64,000 bases of DNA from Micropterus salmoides (lineage: Eukaryota; Chordata; Actinopteri; Centrarchiformes; Centrarchidae), in assembly GCF_014851395.1 (NCBI RefSeq), contig NW_024040707.1:16858457-16922456 (forward strand). The letters run 5' to 3'. The notes below the pieces were generated by a model that had not been told where the DNA came from, did not search any database, and worked only from the letters and a program-made list of their open reading frames with translations. Below, piece by piece: positions 50,201-62,014 of this stretch (positions within the stretch are counted from its first letter, which is position 1; each line of letters begins with the position of its first letter). The translations under genes and the position numbers were made by a program.

Positions 50201-50535
50201 CTCCATTTAAGCTGCGATCTGTCAAACATCCGGTCCGAGATGAAAACAGACCAAAGGCTTCAATCTTAATTGTTATTGCCTCGGTTCTCTTCCCATCCGA
50301 AGACCAAGAGTGGTTTAATGGATGGATGGATGGCCGGGGGGAGGTGGGGGGGGGTCATGAGGCAGACAGAAAGAAAGAGTGGGAGTTGTGTGTTGGCAGT
50401 GGCGGTGGCGGTGGTGGTGGCGGGAAGGATGTGAGAGATCAAGCTGCACAGGATACAAGGAAGTGTCTAATCAACACATGCATCACAGGTATTACAAAGC
50501 ATACTGCGTATTTAGTATTTTTTTAGCTTTACTAT

Positions 50536-50745
50536 ATGTTCAAAAGTATGTGGACACCCTAGTGCATATGTATACTTTTTTTTGTGTCTGGTGCTGGCTG
50601 TTTTTTAAGGCTTAAGCTCGGTCTCTTGACAGAAATTGACAAAAAGCATAATACTAAAACATCTAACACCTTTGGCATGTATTGGAATACCGGCTGCAAG
50701 CCAGGCCTTATCACTCAGAGGAAATTCCCCTTCTGTGTCAGCTCA
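50536..50745 (+). pseudogene. degraded Tc1-like transposon remnant
   Basis: It begins with GTTCAAAAGTATGTGGACAC, which resembles the outer terminus of a second fish Tc1-like family. About 120 bases later the plus strand encodes TFGMYWNTGCKPGLITQ, resembling the C-terminal part of the transposase of that family. Most of the transposase is deleted and no catalytic motif remains. It is a different family from the intact element at 56783-58411. Confidence 0.6.
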
Positions 50746-51901
50746 TGCCCAGTGTGTGAACAGACACACACTCATAATATGACTGTCTGAACCGCTGAAC
50801 GTGGTTAAACTGTCATAACAGGCACAAGAAGACAGAAATTTTTATGAAGATATGAATTCTACTGATTTGCTGTTGGATTTGAAAGGTGAAAATAGGCCGA
50901 CTGATGATAAAACACAGCGGTGTCAGCAAAAGCCCCACATGGTGAACAATCCACCCTACAAGTGTATCAACTGTTTGAGTTTCCCACAGTCAGTGTCTGA
51001 GATTAGCTTTACATTTCCTATATGCACCATCCATCAAGTGCTGGGTACTTGTCAGCCATCACATGCAGCGCAATTACTTTGATGCGACTAGAGTTCCCAC
51101 AAGGCAGCCTTTGCCCTCGTCAAGCTAAACAAACATATATTTAAGATATATGCTCTCTCCGCTGCCAAGAACAATCATCTCTTCAAGAGACAACACACAC
51201 AGTGTTTGGTCTCCCATGACCGCAATCGAGAGAAAGGCAATCACCATTACCTCCCACCCAGTCATGCACAAAACCCACCTTTTCACTTGGCACATATGAA
51301 TTACTGCCACATCTTTCTCCATAGAAAAAGTTTTAAATTGTTGACTGTAAAATCACCAGATTGTATATGCACACAACTCCTTTTATCACTGCACCTTTTA
51401 TGCTATTCTTGTCTGTGTCTTCAGCACTGCCATGAACCCTGAAAGCCAGAGATGCCAAAATCCATTAAGCTTTACAGTATCGATCACGACATAAAATGTT
51501 GGCTCATTTTATGTGTCTACATACTCAGGAGCATCAGCTCTGCTCCTTAGTTGGCAGTTGTGTGAGCAGAGCTAAGGTGGGGCAGAGAGCTTACCAAAAG
51601 TGCCAGCTGGCGCCACAATGCTGGTGTATTGGCTGCCGCCACGTCAACACTCAGTGCCTATTAACATCACATGCTAGCTCAAATTAATCACAATGCTGAC
51701 AGAGCACAATATATTTGACACAGCTTAGTATTGTGTTACAGGGAATAATTCTAATTTTGGCTAGCACCACACAATATTCATTTGTTTTGAGTTCTGTATT
51801 TATTCTAACCCATCATGTTATTCTGAACAGGATCCAAGTGGCTATAAACTCTAAAAAAACACACAAATAAAAAACTCATATAAATGTTTTCTTGTGGAAA
51901 T

Positions 51902-51904
<3 letters not shown>

Positions 51905-51966
<62 letters not shown>
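51905..51966. repeat. poly-C run followed by (CA)n
   Basis: About 29 consecutive C are joined directly to a CA run of about 34 bases. A second CA run is at 52105-52131. Open frames of poly-Pro/Thr-His and poly-Gly/Cys-Val through here are artefacts. Run lengths may be assembly-limited. Confidence 0.95.
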
Positions 51967-51971
<5 letters not shown>

Positions 51972-52103
51972 ACATAAACCATCTATGTATAAATGTCACA
52001 GAATCTGAAGTCCACTTCCAAAATGATCTGGTCAGTGACCTCCCTCATTTCCTTATGCCATGTCTCCTTCCTTCCACACATGTGAACACAGACAGAGAGA
52101 CTA

Positions 52104-52138
<35 letters not shown>

Positions 52139-53959
52139 ACCCAAATTCATGTACTCTTCACACATACAGGCTGTTAGTGCTAGGCGGGTCCGGTAGGAGC
52201 ATTCGGGTGGAGTTAACTGCCCCAGCCGCTGTAATTTGGTGACTGCCATCCCTAAAAAAAGGAACTGTTTGGCAGCTTCTCTGTTGCCGCCAAGCTTGGA
52301 TGTGGTGGCAAGCTGCTCAACGCTGCAGAGACAAGGCCTAACCAGAGAAAAGCAGAGAGCAGAGCAGTACAGAACAACAAAGAAGGGTACAACTGACCTG
52401 AGGATCCATGCCTGAGGGCAGATGAGCCTCATTCAGTGGCTCAAGTATGTGGAGCATTCCAAAGCTGGTGCCAGTTATAAGTGGGCTATGAATAGAGAGA
52501 CTGTAAACAATGGCTGCTTTTTTAAAAAAAAATAAAAAAAATGGAACAATCAGCAAATTTTATTGTCAAAACAAAGACAAAAGACAAAAATTTCCACCGC
52601 TCAAAAATAGCTCTACCTTTTAAAAAATGTATCCACTGGTTCGGCATCAATCTGAAACTAATCAAGTGGGAATTTGAAGCTGCAGAGGAACTGTGAGTTT
52701 GAACTCACCAAACCAAATTGTGATATAAAACACTGAGATGTTTGCTGAGACAGACAGATGAATGGACAGACAGGCAGTGAGAACTATCAAAACTAGAAGG
52801 TGTAGGGTGGTCAACCCATGGGCTGGCTAATAGGCAGGCAGGCTAGAAGCTCAGGAAACAGACAGATTTAGTCCGTCATTTTGGTTGTCTAACCATTGAC
52901 TCCACGCTTAGACACTGTTTGCTCTGTCTTTGTACAGTAAAGTGACTCAGTTAAATACAATGGTACAAATGACCCATAGATGGTTGTTCACCATTGCTGG
53001 ACAGAAACAGAAGGGGAAAAAGTCCTTTCATAAAGGTTGTTTGCATTATGTTATGTGACAAAATAAAACACAGCGACGAAAAGAGCAAACCATAACAATC
53101 TTCCTGCCAAATAAAGTTTCTGAGGTCAAATTTCAGTCTGATCACTGTGTGTATACAGAGGCTGAATTTGAGGGTAGTGCAGACCTGTGTACCAGAATGT
53201 GTTGCCTTGATTGGCACGTTTCACTATAATTTTTCTCCCTAAATGGACCACTATGCTCTGCATTACACTTACAGTTTGATGAGATAATTGGGGTGGAAAG
53301 CTAGATTTGAAGATAAAATAAGTTGAAAGAAAAGTTTTGCTTAATTATTAGGCCTATTTCATCCACTAATGATAGGTCCCATTGAACAGTCTTTGGAGAC
53401 TCAATGCGACATCTAGTGTAACTCCGGAGTAAGAGCTTTGTGTCGGCCATGTAGCAGGTTGCATTAAGTGGCTCGATGACATAATAATAATAATAATTGT
53501 GTAATAATTCCTAACATAATAATCATGAGGGATGTAAAAACTAATAAAGAAGACATAACTTTAATACATTTGAATTTGGTGCAAACTTTAACAGAACATA
53601 AATCAACATGACAACATAAATTTCAGCAAAGGAAAAAAATAATATGATATACAGTTTAAGAGTTTCTATATGTCACATAAAATTTGTAATTTCTCATGTA
53701 CACCTTTGTATATAATTAGTTTATCAAGTAAAACTCAGCCTAGAAGGAGAAATGAAAAAGTTGCCCCTAGGCCAGTTCCAAGACTGAATAGCACATGTAA
53801 TAAAATAACCCATCTCCCCTACCTTATGGATAAAAATAAGAAATTAATTCCAAAAAATGGGTTGAATGTTGTTTTCTCCCTCTGTGAGTCAGATTATCCT
53901 GGAGATTAAAACAAAAATGGCTGTCCTATATTTTCATCACATTTAGGGATTATTGCAGT

Positions 53960-54186
53960 ATTTCCCCCGTGGTCCTCTGACATCCAGCCGCAGCTCCTCC
54001 GTCACCGCGTGCCTCTGCGAACCGTGTCAGGGCACCGTGTGTTCTCCTTTCAGTCCAAACCGAGGGAATGACTGAGAGCCAGGGGGGGTCAAGCCCATAA
54101 AGTTAACAAGCCAGCCTCCTTTCTCCCCTTTTTGGATGAAGGAAAGAGGAGGAGGAGGAGGAGGAGGAGGAGGGAGGAGGAGGAGT
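53960..54186. other. GC-rich patch with (GGA)n
   Basis: CpG-containing sequence (CACCGCGTGCCTCTGCGAAC and neighbours) followed by an uneven GGA repeat at 54146-54185 stands out from the AT-rich surroundings. It could be the distal promoter or first non-coding exon of biglycan, 6.8 kb upstream of the start codon, but I found no convincing donor site, so this is only a composition-based suggestion. Confidence 0.25.
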
Positions 54187-56604
54187 CCGGAGCATGTGCT
54201 ATAGTAGCTGGTATGGTAATATGAGTTGAGTTATTACTACAAAGTTAGTACTCATATAATAATTCATAAAGTCACATTATTCAAATATAGAACACTTCAC
54301 AAAATAGACTAAATATTATGACACCGGAAACATTTTACAACATTTGAGATTGCATCATATTATTGGGTTTTCCTGTCATTTTTGTACATTTATTAGATAA
54401 GTACAGAAACATTTTCCCAACAGTAATACTACTCTGATGCTCTTTTAAAGAAGAAGAAAGAGAGGCAGACGGTGTGCTGTGTTTGAACTTTATGTCTGAG
54501 CTCTGTAATTAATTGCAGTTGCTATATGCAGTATCACCAGGGGGACCAGCAGCAAGCCCTTTTTGTGTGAAGTAAAGAGCAGCAAAAAGTCTTTTTGCAG
54601 TAGTATTAAAAATAATAATCTCCAGGAACTTTTTCTCCCAGAATCAACTTAGTGCAAGGGAGGTTTGGGAGGGTAAACCCACATCCAATTTTATTTAACC
54701 GCCATTTTAGTTTTTTTTTAGAAAGTGTTGTCCTTCTACATTTATATTAGGATGACACACACCTTATTGCTGTATAGTCCTTGTACATGCCCTAATTCTT
54801 ATCACATTGTTGGTCTGTATAAAGAGTCTGTTACAGAAACATCCCAGGTCATACTTCCAGAGTTGGTGTTATTCTTTGTGACTACATATACTGGGGGAGT
54901 CCCAGTTAACTAAATTTTAACACTCTATAATTGCATAAAACAGATTACTGAGAAAATGGTGATACGCCAAGCACCACCGAAATCATGCGGAAAATGTATT
55001 TCTATGACTGTGATTATAAAACGTATGTTTTGGTGCCTTCTCACAGTTTTCTATTAAATTTTGTTTTGGCAGGATGAAGTGTTTTTTGCACTGACTCTCT
55101 GATTTCCTCTCCAAAATGCCAGCACCCAGAGCAAGGCAGCGAGTTTGGCAAGCCACACCATCTGGCTTTTCTGACCCTGTGCAAACTCTCCCACACAGAT
55201 GTTTGCAGTTATCTACACGTTATCCATGAGGTCTGCTGCTTCAGGGCTTTGAGCATCAAATCATAATCATTTTCCTAATCATCCATGTCAGTGCAAGAGG
55301 AGAGTGACACCGCCTGCCTGTATTTTTGTTCAATTGTGTGCCTTTCTTTCTCTCAAAGAGTGCAGCACCCACAGCGACAGAAAAGGCATCCAGACCAGAT
55401 AAATGCCCTGCAGGGGTGTTGGCAAGGGACAGAGTGTTGATAAAGGTCTTTGTAGATAGCATTCCTCCTTTCTCTGCTTCCACTCTCGCTCATTTTGTAG
55501 ATTCAGTATCTCTCGCGCACATGCACGCGCGCTGTGGTTCAGTTGATTATGGAGTTGGTCTGTAGCTAGAGGGCTTGGCATCCAAATTAAACTCTTTTTG
55601 TCCTACGAGTGTTCAGCTAACGTGTCTCTAGAGATTAGCACACCCACTTGTTAGATCCTGCGTGGGCGCTGCTATGCAGTGAGTGTGTGTGCATTTGTGT
55701 GCAGGAGAGAGAAGAGAATAATATTGACCAAAGTGCAGTTTCTGTGTTTTGGGATTTGGCCTGATAAAAGCTTACTACATAGTTCTTAATGTTGCTGGCT
55801 ATCAAGAATGAATGTACTAGGGTCGATGGCCGAGTGGTTACTCCCCTCCACACTGCAGTAGGCAGATTCTTGTTGATCCTAAATAGTTGACCCTTAACAC
55901 TGAAACCCAATCTCATGTTCTTGCAAATGAACTGTCGTCAGACATCCTCTTTCTCCTGCCCATCGAAGTCAGAAAAGTAAATAGTTTAGCTGCTTTTCGT
56001 TAACTGTGTACTCATGCTTTTTATTTTATTTAAGCACTCCTCCACTCCTCCAATAACAAACAGAGGAAGCTGCTGTCGCCGGGTAGAACAGACAGAACAA
56101 GGGAGAAGAAAAGCACGACGCCGCTCTAGGGTCAACCTCTCACAAACAGGCTCTGGCCTCAACTTGACGAGATGCGAAACATCTGTTGGATGTAATGGGA
56201 TGTCGGTTTAACAGTTTAGTCATGTCACACGCAGTATGATGGATGGCACTGAAGTGGCGAGCCTGTCCGATTTGAATACACCCCATGTGACAAGCTGTGG
56301 AGGGGGAGGTTGAAGGATTTAAGATCAAGGCTGGAGCATCCATCTGTGCAAAACTACATAGATGCAAAGCTGCAAAAAGAGAGCTGATGCAGTTTGTTTG
56401 GTCGTCTTTGTGTTAAGTTTCGGCTCTGCCTGTAACAGCAGGAGCTGCAGCAGGCTATAAATGCGAGTGTAGTTTCTTAGACAGTAATGCGATGTTTGTA
56501 AAATGACTGTACAATTATGGAGACTGCGCCACATGCACAAGACTGAAAGCAGAAATCTAACATGTGATTAAACACCCAGGCTGAAAGAGTGAAACGTATA
56601 AATA

Positions 56605-56633
56605 TGTGTGTGCGTGTGTGTGTGTGTGTGTGT
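56605..56633. repeat. (GT)n microsatellite
   Basis: A GT run of about 29 bases with one C interruption, about 150 bases left of the Tc1 element. Confidence 0.9.
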
Positions 56634-56782
56634 TCATGTCACATATTTACACCTTGCTTGTACTTAGCCCTCATAACCTTGTTAACTTTGTCATCTGCTT
56701 GCCTCCTTACAACCCAGCTTCATTCGCTCCCTCTTATTAACTGTCTATCTCTCTGCCACAGTCCTCCCTCCCTCTCTTAGTA

Positions 56783-58411
56783 CAGTGGGTACGGAAAGTA
56801 TTCAGACCCCTTTAAATTTTTCACTCTTTGTTTCATTGCAGCCATTTTCCAAAAATCAAAAAAGTTCATTTTATTTCTCAGTAATGTACACTCAGCACCC
56901 CATCTTGACAGAAAAAAACAGAAATGTAGAAATTTTTGCAAATTTATTAAAAAAGAAAAACTGAAATATCACATGGTCATAAGTATTCAGACCCTTTGCT
57001 CAGTATTTAGTAGAAGCACCCTTTTGATCTAATACAGCCATGAGTCGTTTTGGGAAAGATGCAACAAGTTTTTCACATCTGGATTTGGGTATCCTCTGCC
57101 ATTCCTCCTTGCAGATCCTCTCCAGTTCTGTCAGGTTGGATGGTAAACGTTGGTGGACAGCCATTTTCAGGTCTCTCCAGAGATGCTCAATTGGGTTTAA
57201 GTCAGGGCTCTGGCTGGGCCATTCAAGAACAGCCACGGAGTTGTTGTGAAGCCACTCCTTCGTTATTTTAGCGGTGCGCTTAGGGTCATTGTCTTGTTGG
57301 AAGGTAAACCTTCGGCCCAGTCTGAGGTCCAGAGCACTCTGGAAAAGGTTTTCGTCCAGGATATCCCTGTACTTTGCCGCATTCATCTTTCCCTCGATTG
57401 CAACCAGTCGTCCTGTCCCTGCAGCTGAAAAACACCCCCACAGCATGATGCTGCCACCACCATGCTTCACTGTTGAGACTGTATTGGACAGGTGATGAGC
57501 AGTGCCTGGTTTTCTCCACACATACCGCTTAGAATTAAGGCTAAAAAGTTCTATCTTGGTCTCATCAGACCAGAGGATCTTATTTATCACCATCTTGGAG
57601 TCCTTCAGGTGTTTTTTAGCAAACTCCATGCGGGCTTTCATGTGTCTTGCACTGAGGAGAGGCTTCCGTCGGACCACTCTGCCATAAAGCCCCGACTGGT
57701 GGATTGCTGCAGTGATGGCTGACTTACTACAACTTTCTCCCATCTCCCGACTGCATCTCTGGAGCTCAGCCACAGTGACCTTTGGGTTCTTCTTTACCTC
57801 TCTCACCAAGGCTCTTCTCCCCCGATAGCTCAGTTTGGCCGGACGGCCAGCTCTAGGAAGGGTTCTGGTCGTCCAAAACGTCTTCCATTTGAGGATTATG
57901 GAGGCCACTGTGCTCTGAACCTTAAGTGCAGCAGAAATGTTTTTGTAACCTTGGCCAGATCTGTGCCTTGCCACAATTCTGTCTCTGAGCTCTTCAGGCA
58001 AGTTCCTTGACCTCATGATTCTCATTTGCTCTGACATGCACTGTGAGCTGTAAGGTCTTATATAGACAGGTGTGGCTTTCCTAATCAAGTCCAATCAGTA
58101 TAATCAAACACAGCTGGACTCAAATGAAGGTGTAGAACCATCTCAAGGATGATCAGAAGAAATAGACAGCACCTGAGTTAAAATATGAGTGTCACGGCAA
58201 AGGGTCTGAATACTTATGACCATGTGATATTTCAGTTTTTTTTTTAATAAATTTGCAAAAATTTCTACATTTCTGTTTTTTTCTGTCAAGATGGGGTGCT
58301 GAGTGTACATTACTGAGAAATAAAATGAACTTTTTTGATTTTTGGAAAATGGCTGCAATGAAACAAAGAGTGAAAAATTTAAAGGGGTCTGAATACTTTC
58401 CGTACCCACTG
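56783..58411 (-). mobile_element. apparently complete Tc1/mariner (DD34E) transposon
   Basis: The element is 1629 bp, flanked by TA on both sides (56781-56782 and 58412-58413). It begins CAGTGGGTACGGAAAGTATT and ends with the inverse. Terminal inverted repeats are about 215 bp (56783-56999 and 58197-58411), nearly identical with a small indel in an A/T run. Each TIR carries two direct repeats of AAGTATTCAGACCC (left 56796 and 56981; right 58199-58215 and 58381-58398), the IR/DR arrangement known from Sleeping Beauty-type elements. A single transposase ORF fills the middle. The near-identity of the TIRs and the open ORF suggest recent insertion. Confidence 0.93.
57000..58016 (-). CDS. Tc1-like transposase, open throughout
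   Basis: It cuts and pastes its own element into TA sites. The frame is open to 58094 (364 codons), but the start at 58016, MRSRNLPEELRDRIV, matches the usual Tc1 N-terminus and gives 338 aa, the normal length (about 340). The paired-like helix-turn-helix DNA-binding region comes first (RDRIVARHRSGQGYKNISAAL), then an AGRPAKLS linker where GRPR-type motifs lie, then the second helix-turn-helix. The catalytic triad is complete: D in ILWSDETKIE, D in TFQQDNDPKRTA and E in SPDLNPIEHLW, with 34 residues between the last two (DD34E). The motif DPKRT has Arg where most relatives have His. The glycine-rich HGGGSIMLWGCFSAAGTG box is intact. No stops or frameshifts. Confidence 0.93.
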   Translation of the reverse strand: MRSRNLPEELRDRIVARHRSGQGYKNISAALKVQSTVASIILKWKTFWTTRTLPRAGRPAKLSYRGRRALVREVKKNPKVTVAELQRCSREMGESCSKSAITAAIHQSGLYGRVVRRKPLLSARHMKARMEFAKKHLKDSKMVINKILWSDETKIELFSLNSKRYVWRKPGTAHHLSNTVSTVKHGGGSIMLWGCFSAAGTGRLVAIEGKMNAAKYRDILDENLFQSALDLRLGRRFTFQQDNDPKRTAKITKEWLHNNSVAVLEWPSQSPDLNPIEHLWRDLKMAVHQRLPSNLTELERICKEEWQRIPKSRCEKLVASFPKRLMAVLDQKGASTKY

Positions 58412-59071
58412 TAACTCCAGCGTCTGCAGGGGACCTTCTGTTCTTCATTTTGAGCATCAGAAACACTGTTCTCTGTTGATATCGTATACCTGGAGCCAGC
58501 TAGTCAACACAACAAGTGCACCGCCTGTAAATTACTTACTTCACGCATTGCGCACGACTCAACATTTCATCATTTTAATTATATTCATTACTCCAAGTGA
58601 TATACTGAAAAACATATGGTGTCTTTGCATGGACAGATTAACAAATTAAAGAGACTGCTCCAACACTTAATTGCAGAATTGCTTGCACTTGCATCAGCTC
58701 TCATAAAATATTAAGTTTGTTGGGTTTTTTTCATAGTGAGACTGCAAATACAGATACGATGCTTGTTGCAGCAAGATTTCATGTACAGCAGCTGACCATA
58801 TTGTGAATCAACGCAGGTTTTTGGTAATAATGCAGGACAGGGGGAATGAAAGGAAAGAGAGTTGTTGTCTCAGAGAAAACAATAACACAGAGCGCAGTAG
58901 GGTGTCTGCTTTTTCCTCTGGCTCTGTTATGTTCTCATCAAGACCGTACCGAACACAGAAATGTTATGGGCAAGGCTCTCATGCACGTCACACTCACACC
59001 ACAGAGCTCAAAGCATCTCTGAAGGGGCCGAGATCACAGATATGCTGAGACAGAAGAATGGTGCAGTGTTA

Positions 59072-59077
59072 TTTATT
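59072..59077 (-). terminator. candidate polyadenylation signal of the ECM2-like gene
   Basis: The first minus-strand AATAAA that I see after the stop codon at 60368, giving a 3' UTR of about 1.3 kb. The region 58412-60367 holds nothing else I can identify as coding. Confidence 0.3.
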
Positions 59078-60367
59078 ATGCACCATTAACTGTGTGGAAG
59101 GAGGTGAGAGAGGAAAAAGGCATTGGGAGCGGGACAAACAGCAGAAGAAGGACAGGGAGATGCAGTAGTGGCGATAGAAACACACATGGAAAAGAGAAAG
59201 AGAGAACATTGAGATCCATGAAGTAACTTTGTCAGTAAGGCTGGCAGCATACCAGAACTCCAGTGGCTTTAGCTCCCAAACGGAAAAGAGCTCAGAATGC
59301 GCCACGGCTCTTTCCTCTCTCTCTTCTAACCACATCTTATTGGACTCAACTAGACATGAGCTGCTGCTCTTCTCATCTTTCACTGAGCAGCTTAGATACT
59401 TTCTAAGAACAATCGCTGCATTGTGTCCTAAAAGTCAGCTTGTTGTTTGTCCCTTAGTTCCACTGTGCTAACATGTTACTCACCATTTCCTGTCTTTCTT
59501 ACTGCTAACCCAAATAAAGGGCACACGCGTACTCCTCCCACACACATATACTTGCACCCCAATTACTTGTCATTATCCTATAGTGGCTGACGTCACCTCT
59601 ATATGTTTGGAGGCCTTGACTGAGGCCCCCCTCACAGTAAGAGTGATTATGTGTTTTCGCTGAGCGGCTGGTGGTGGATGTTTATGTTGGAACTCATCTG
59701 GTGATATTTTCCTTCCTAATGGGCCCATTAGGTTCACTATGTGTCACTAGACATTTTCTCTTGTATAATGCTGCAGTCCCAAAATCTGACTTCTCACATC
59801 CAAACATACCTACTTTATATCTAGTACACTGACTAAAGGCTCCTCCTACAAGCCCCAGACTTAAACTAGAGACACAGGTTAATCCATTTCAGCCTTCGTT
59901 TTCTCAAAAGCATCACTTTAATACCTTGTACTTTAATGAAAAGCCAGTTTACAACCATTGTTTAGAGTGGATCTGGATTTCACTGCAATGTTTATCTATT
60001 TACACTTCCAAGAGCACTTCATATAATGACCACTTCCATTACCGTGTAAATTACACATTTGCTTTAATACATACAAAATCATAACAGTCATTTTCCTAAT
60101 CAAAGACAAAAGAAAAAGAAAAAAGAAAAAGATGGGTTTGACAATGATAAAATTATAACACTGACTGACACAGCAAACTACATGATAAAGCTATTTTCCT
60201 GTAAACCCTGCCTAATGGGTTTGATGCATGAATGAGGCAAGCAGAGGAGACAAATGGAGGATACAGAAAACCCCCAGAAACAATTGGGTAGCTGTATGTC
60301 ATGATGATGCATATTATGGGTATGTATCTCTCTGTGTATGTTTGTCCCACTGTGCGACCTACTGGTC

Positions 60368-62014
60368 TTATGAGTGTCCCTGCTGTGGATAGAGGACCAG
60401 TCCCTGAGCATCAGTGAGACAGGAGAAGGCATTTGGGGGAATCCTCTCCAACTCTAGCAGATTATTCTCCAAGTGGACTGAAGCCAAGGTGAAGCCAGAA
60501 TTACGAGGGTGGCACACTCCCCACTTCCTCACCAGCCTGCAACCACAACATACAAATACTTACATTTAGACATACTACATATGAATTGTGCGCCTTCTGT
60601 GATCCCATAAATTTTCCCACTATTGCTACCAGCATTGACATGTGCGGTTCGGAGTGAAATGTCTCAACAACTATTGGAAGGGTTGACATGATTTTGTACG
60701 AGACATTTGTGCCCCCCTCAGAATAATTTGTGATAACTCTTGCACTATCATCATATAAAAAAAAAATCTTTGTTCAGTACTTTGATTTATGACTGAAGAC
60801 CTGCAAAGCTAATGACATAGGTTACCCTGATTGCCTAGTGGTTGCTATGCTACATAACCGCAGTGTCCATGGTTGCTGCTCTTGCATGCCTAACCCCTCT
60901 CCTCATAATTCCTGTCTCTACAGCAACTGTGTCAGCTGTCAAATAAGGCAAAAACAATTTCCTCCCAGCTTCAGCTGTAGTTTGTGTTTTGTGCTAATTA
61001 CCGAATGTCAGCATGCTAACATGCTACACAATCCCAATCTCCACTCTAAAGGCTACACCCTGAACCATCACAGACTTAGTTGACATCACCTGGTAAGTGA
61101 TCGAGGCTGCAGGGGCCCGAAATGGTATAATGGGACATCACTTTGTGACATATCATATTACTTTGACGACGTCACAACATGTTAACTTTTTTTTTACTTC
61201 CTTCACAGCCAAGGCACTTAAGGGACCAACTGTGTGATTTGAACGTCGTAAACATGATACCTGCTAAACCTCAGCATGTTAGCATGCTAGTGTTTCCATT
61301 TAAGTCACACACTTTTCCATTTAAGTTTTTAGTTTGAGGTACATTCATCAGTTTTGGCTGCTGACCATGATAACCAACAAGCCATGTTTCTCAGGGTTAC
61401 TGTGTTAGTCGGGTACAGTTCACTGGCAGTAATATGAAACAGTTGTAACAACAAAAGTCATTGTCTTCATCTTTGTGCTAAGGAGAACTGATGCTGAAAT
61501 GTCAGTGTTAATAAATGTATTTCCATAAGACACTGAATGTTCCACAATATCCTCCTTTGCTTCTTTGCCAAGCTCCTTTGAGTAATTTCCAAGGCGAGCT
61601 GTACTAGCGGAGTTAATGGCATTAGGATAGGATTGAATAACAAACAAGTAAGTACTTAGCTTATCCCTGCGTCATGAAAATCACATAAATTTTTTTTAAA
61701 ACCAACTTAATAGAAAGTGCAATTCTACCTGATCTGGTTGTTGTCCAGTCGCAGCACCTGCAGGTTCTTAAACTGACGAACACAGCGAGGGACCTCCTCC
61801 AGACGATTGTTGTCCAAAAGGAGCTCACCCATTGAGCGGAACGTTCCAGCAAAAGAGACTCGTTCCATACCCTCATTGCTCAAGGCATTGTGTGATAGAT
61901 GGAGGGACTGTAGGCCCGGCCGCAGGTGACGGAACGAGAAGGCAGGGATGTGATTGATGTTGTTGTGTTGGAGTTTCAGTTTGAGGAGACGGCGAGGCAG
62001 ATTCATTGGGACAG
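60368..62014 (-). CDS. ECM2/ECMX-like leucine-rich repeat matrix protein, C-terminal part
   Basis: Two exons are visible: 62014-61729 (continuing into the N gap) and 60536-60368, joined GT-AG in frame (AG plus G, Arg) to give about 150 residues ending in TAA. The first encodes LRRs: LLKLKLQHNNINHIPAFSF, LQSLHLSHNALSNEGMERV, MGELLLDNNRLEEVPRCV, LQVLRLDNNQIR. The last exon has RKWGVC, VHLENNLLE and PPNAFSC. This is a C-terminal cysteine cap with an elongated 'ear' repeat (LRRCE), known from SLRPs and ECM2-type proteins. The inserted NEGMERVSF-type repeat and the WGVC ending fit ECM2 better than biglycan or decorin. Its position beside biglycan suggests ECMX, the ECM2 relative I recall linked to BGN. 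The N-terminal half is lost in the gap. The intron contains repeats. Confidence 0.75.
60640..61310. repeat. teleost interspersed repeat in the ECM2-like intron
   Basis: Phrases typical of a high-copy fish repeat are present: GTCTCAACAACTATTGGAAG, then CAGCATGCTAACATGCTA near 61010 and CAGCATGTTAGCATGCTA near 61270, with AACATGATACCTGCTAAACC before the latter. It is split by a SINE at 60822-60955. No coding capacity. Confidence 0.55.
60822..60955 (+). repeat. tRNA-derived SINE, diverged
   Basis: The left part (CTGATTGCCTAGTGGTTGCT) resembles an A-box region, CAGTGTCCATGGTTGCTGCTC stands where the B box would be, and the tail has CTTGCATGCC, ATTCCTGTCTCTAC and TGTCAAATAAGGCAAAAAC, as in a common teleost SINE. 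The B box is badly degraded. Confidence 0.55.

Larger units (their letters stand above)
47270..56782. other. upstream flank of biglycan, no coding gene seen
   Basis: About 9.5 kb without a supportable coding exon on either strand. It should contain the biglycan promoter and non-coding first exon(s); the best composition candidate is the GC-rich patch at 53960-54186. Repeats inside are a Tc1 remnant (50536-50745), poly-C/CA tracts near 51.9 kb and 52.1 kb and a GT run near 56.6 kb. Open frames such as 49656-50069 (plus) and 51983-52432 (minus) are low-complexity or run through microsatellites. Confidence 0.5.

Noticed and set aside
51884..52432. Open frames with poly-Pro/Thr-His (plus) and Cys-Val (minus)
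   Set aside because: Produced by the poly-C and CA runs. No family resemblance outside them.
55815..55885. GGTCGATGGCCGAGTGGTTA, which looks like the 5' part of a tRNA-Ser/Leu
   Set aside because: Only the A-box-like part is present. There is no B box (GGTTCRANNCC) at the right distance and no acceptor stem pairing, so it is at most a tRNA or SINE relic.
57040..57722. Plus-strand and alternative-frame ORFs inside the Tc1 element
   Set aside because: Shadows of the transposase reading frame on the minus strand.
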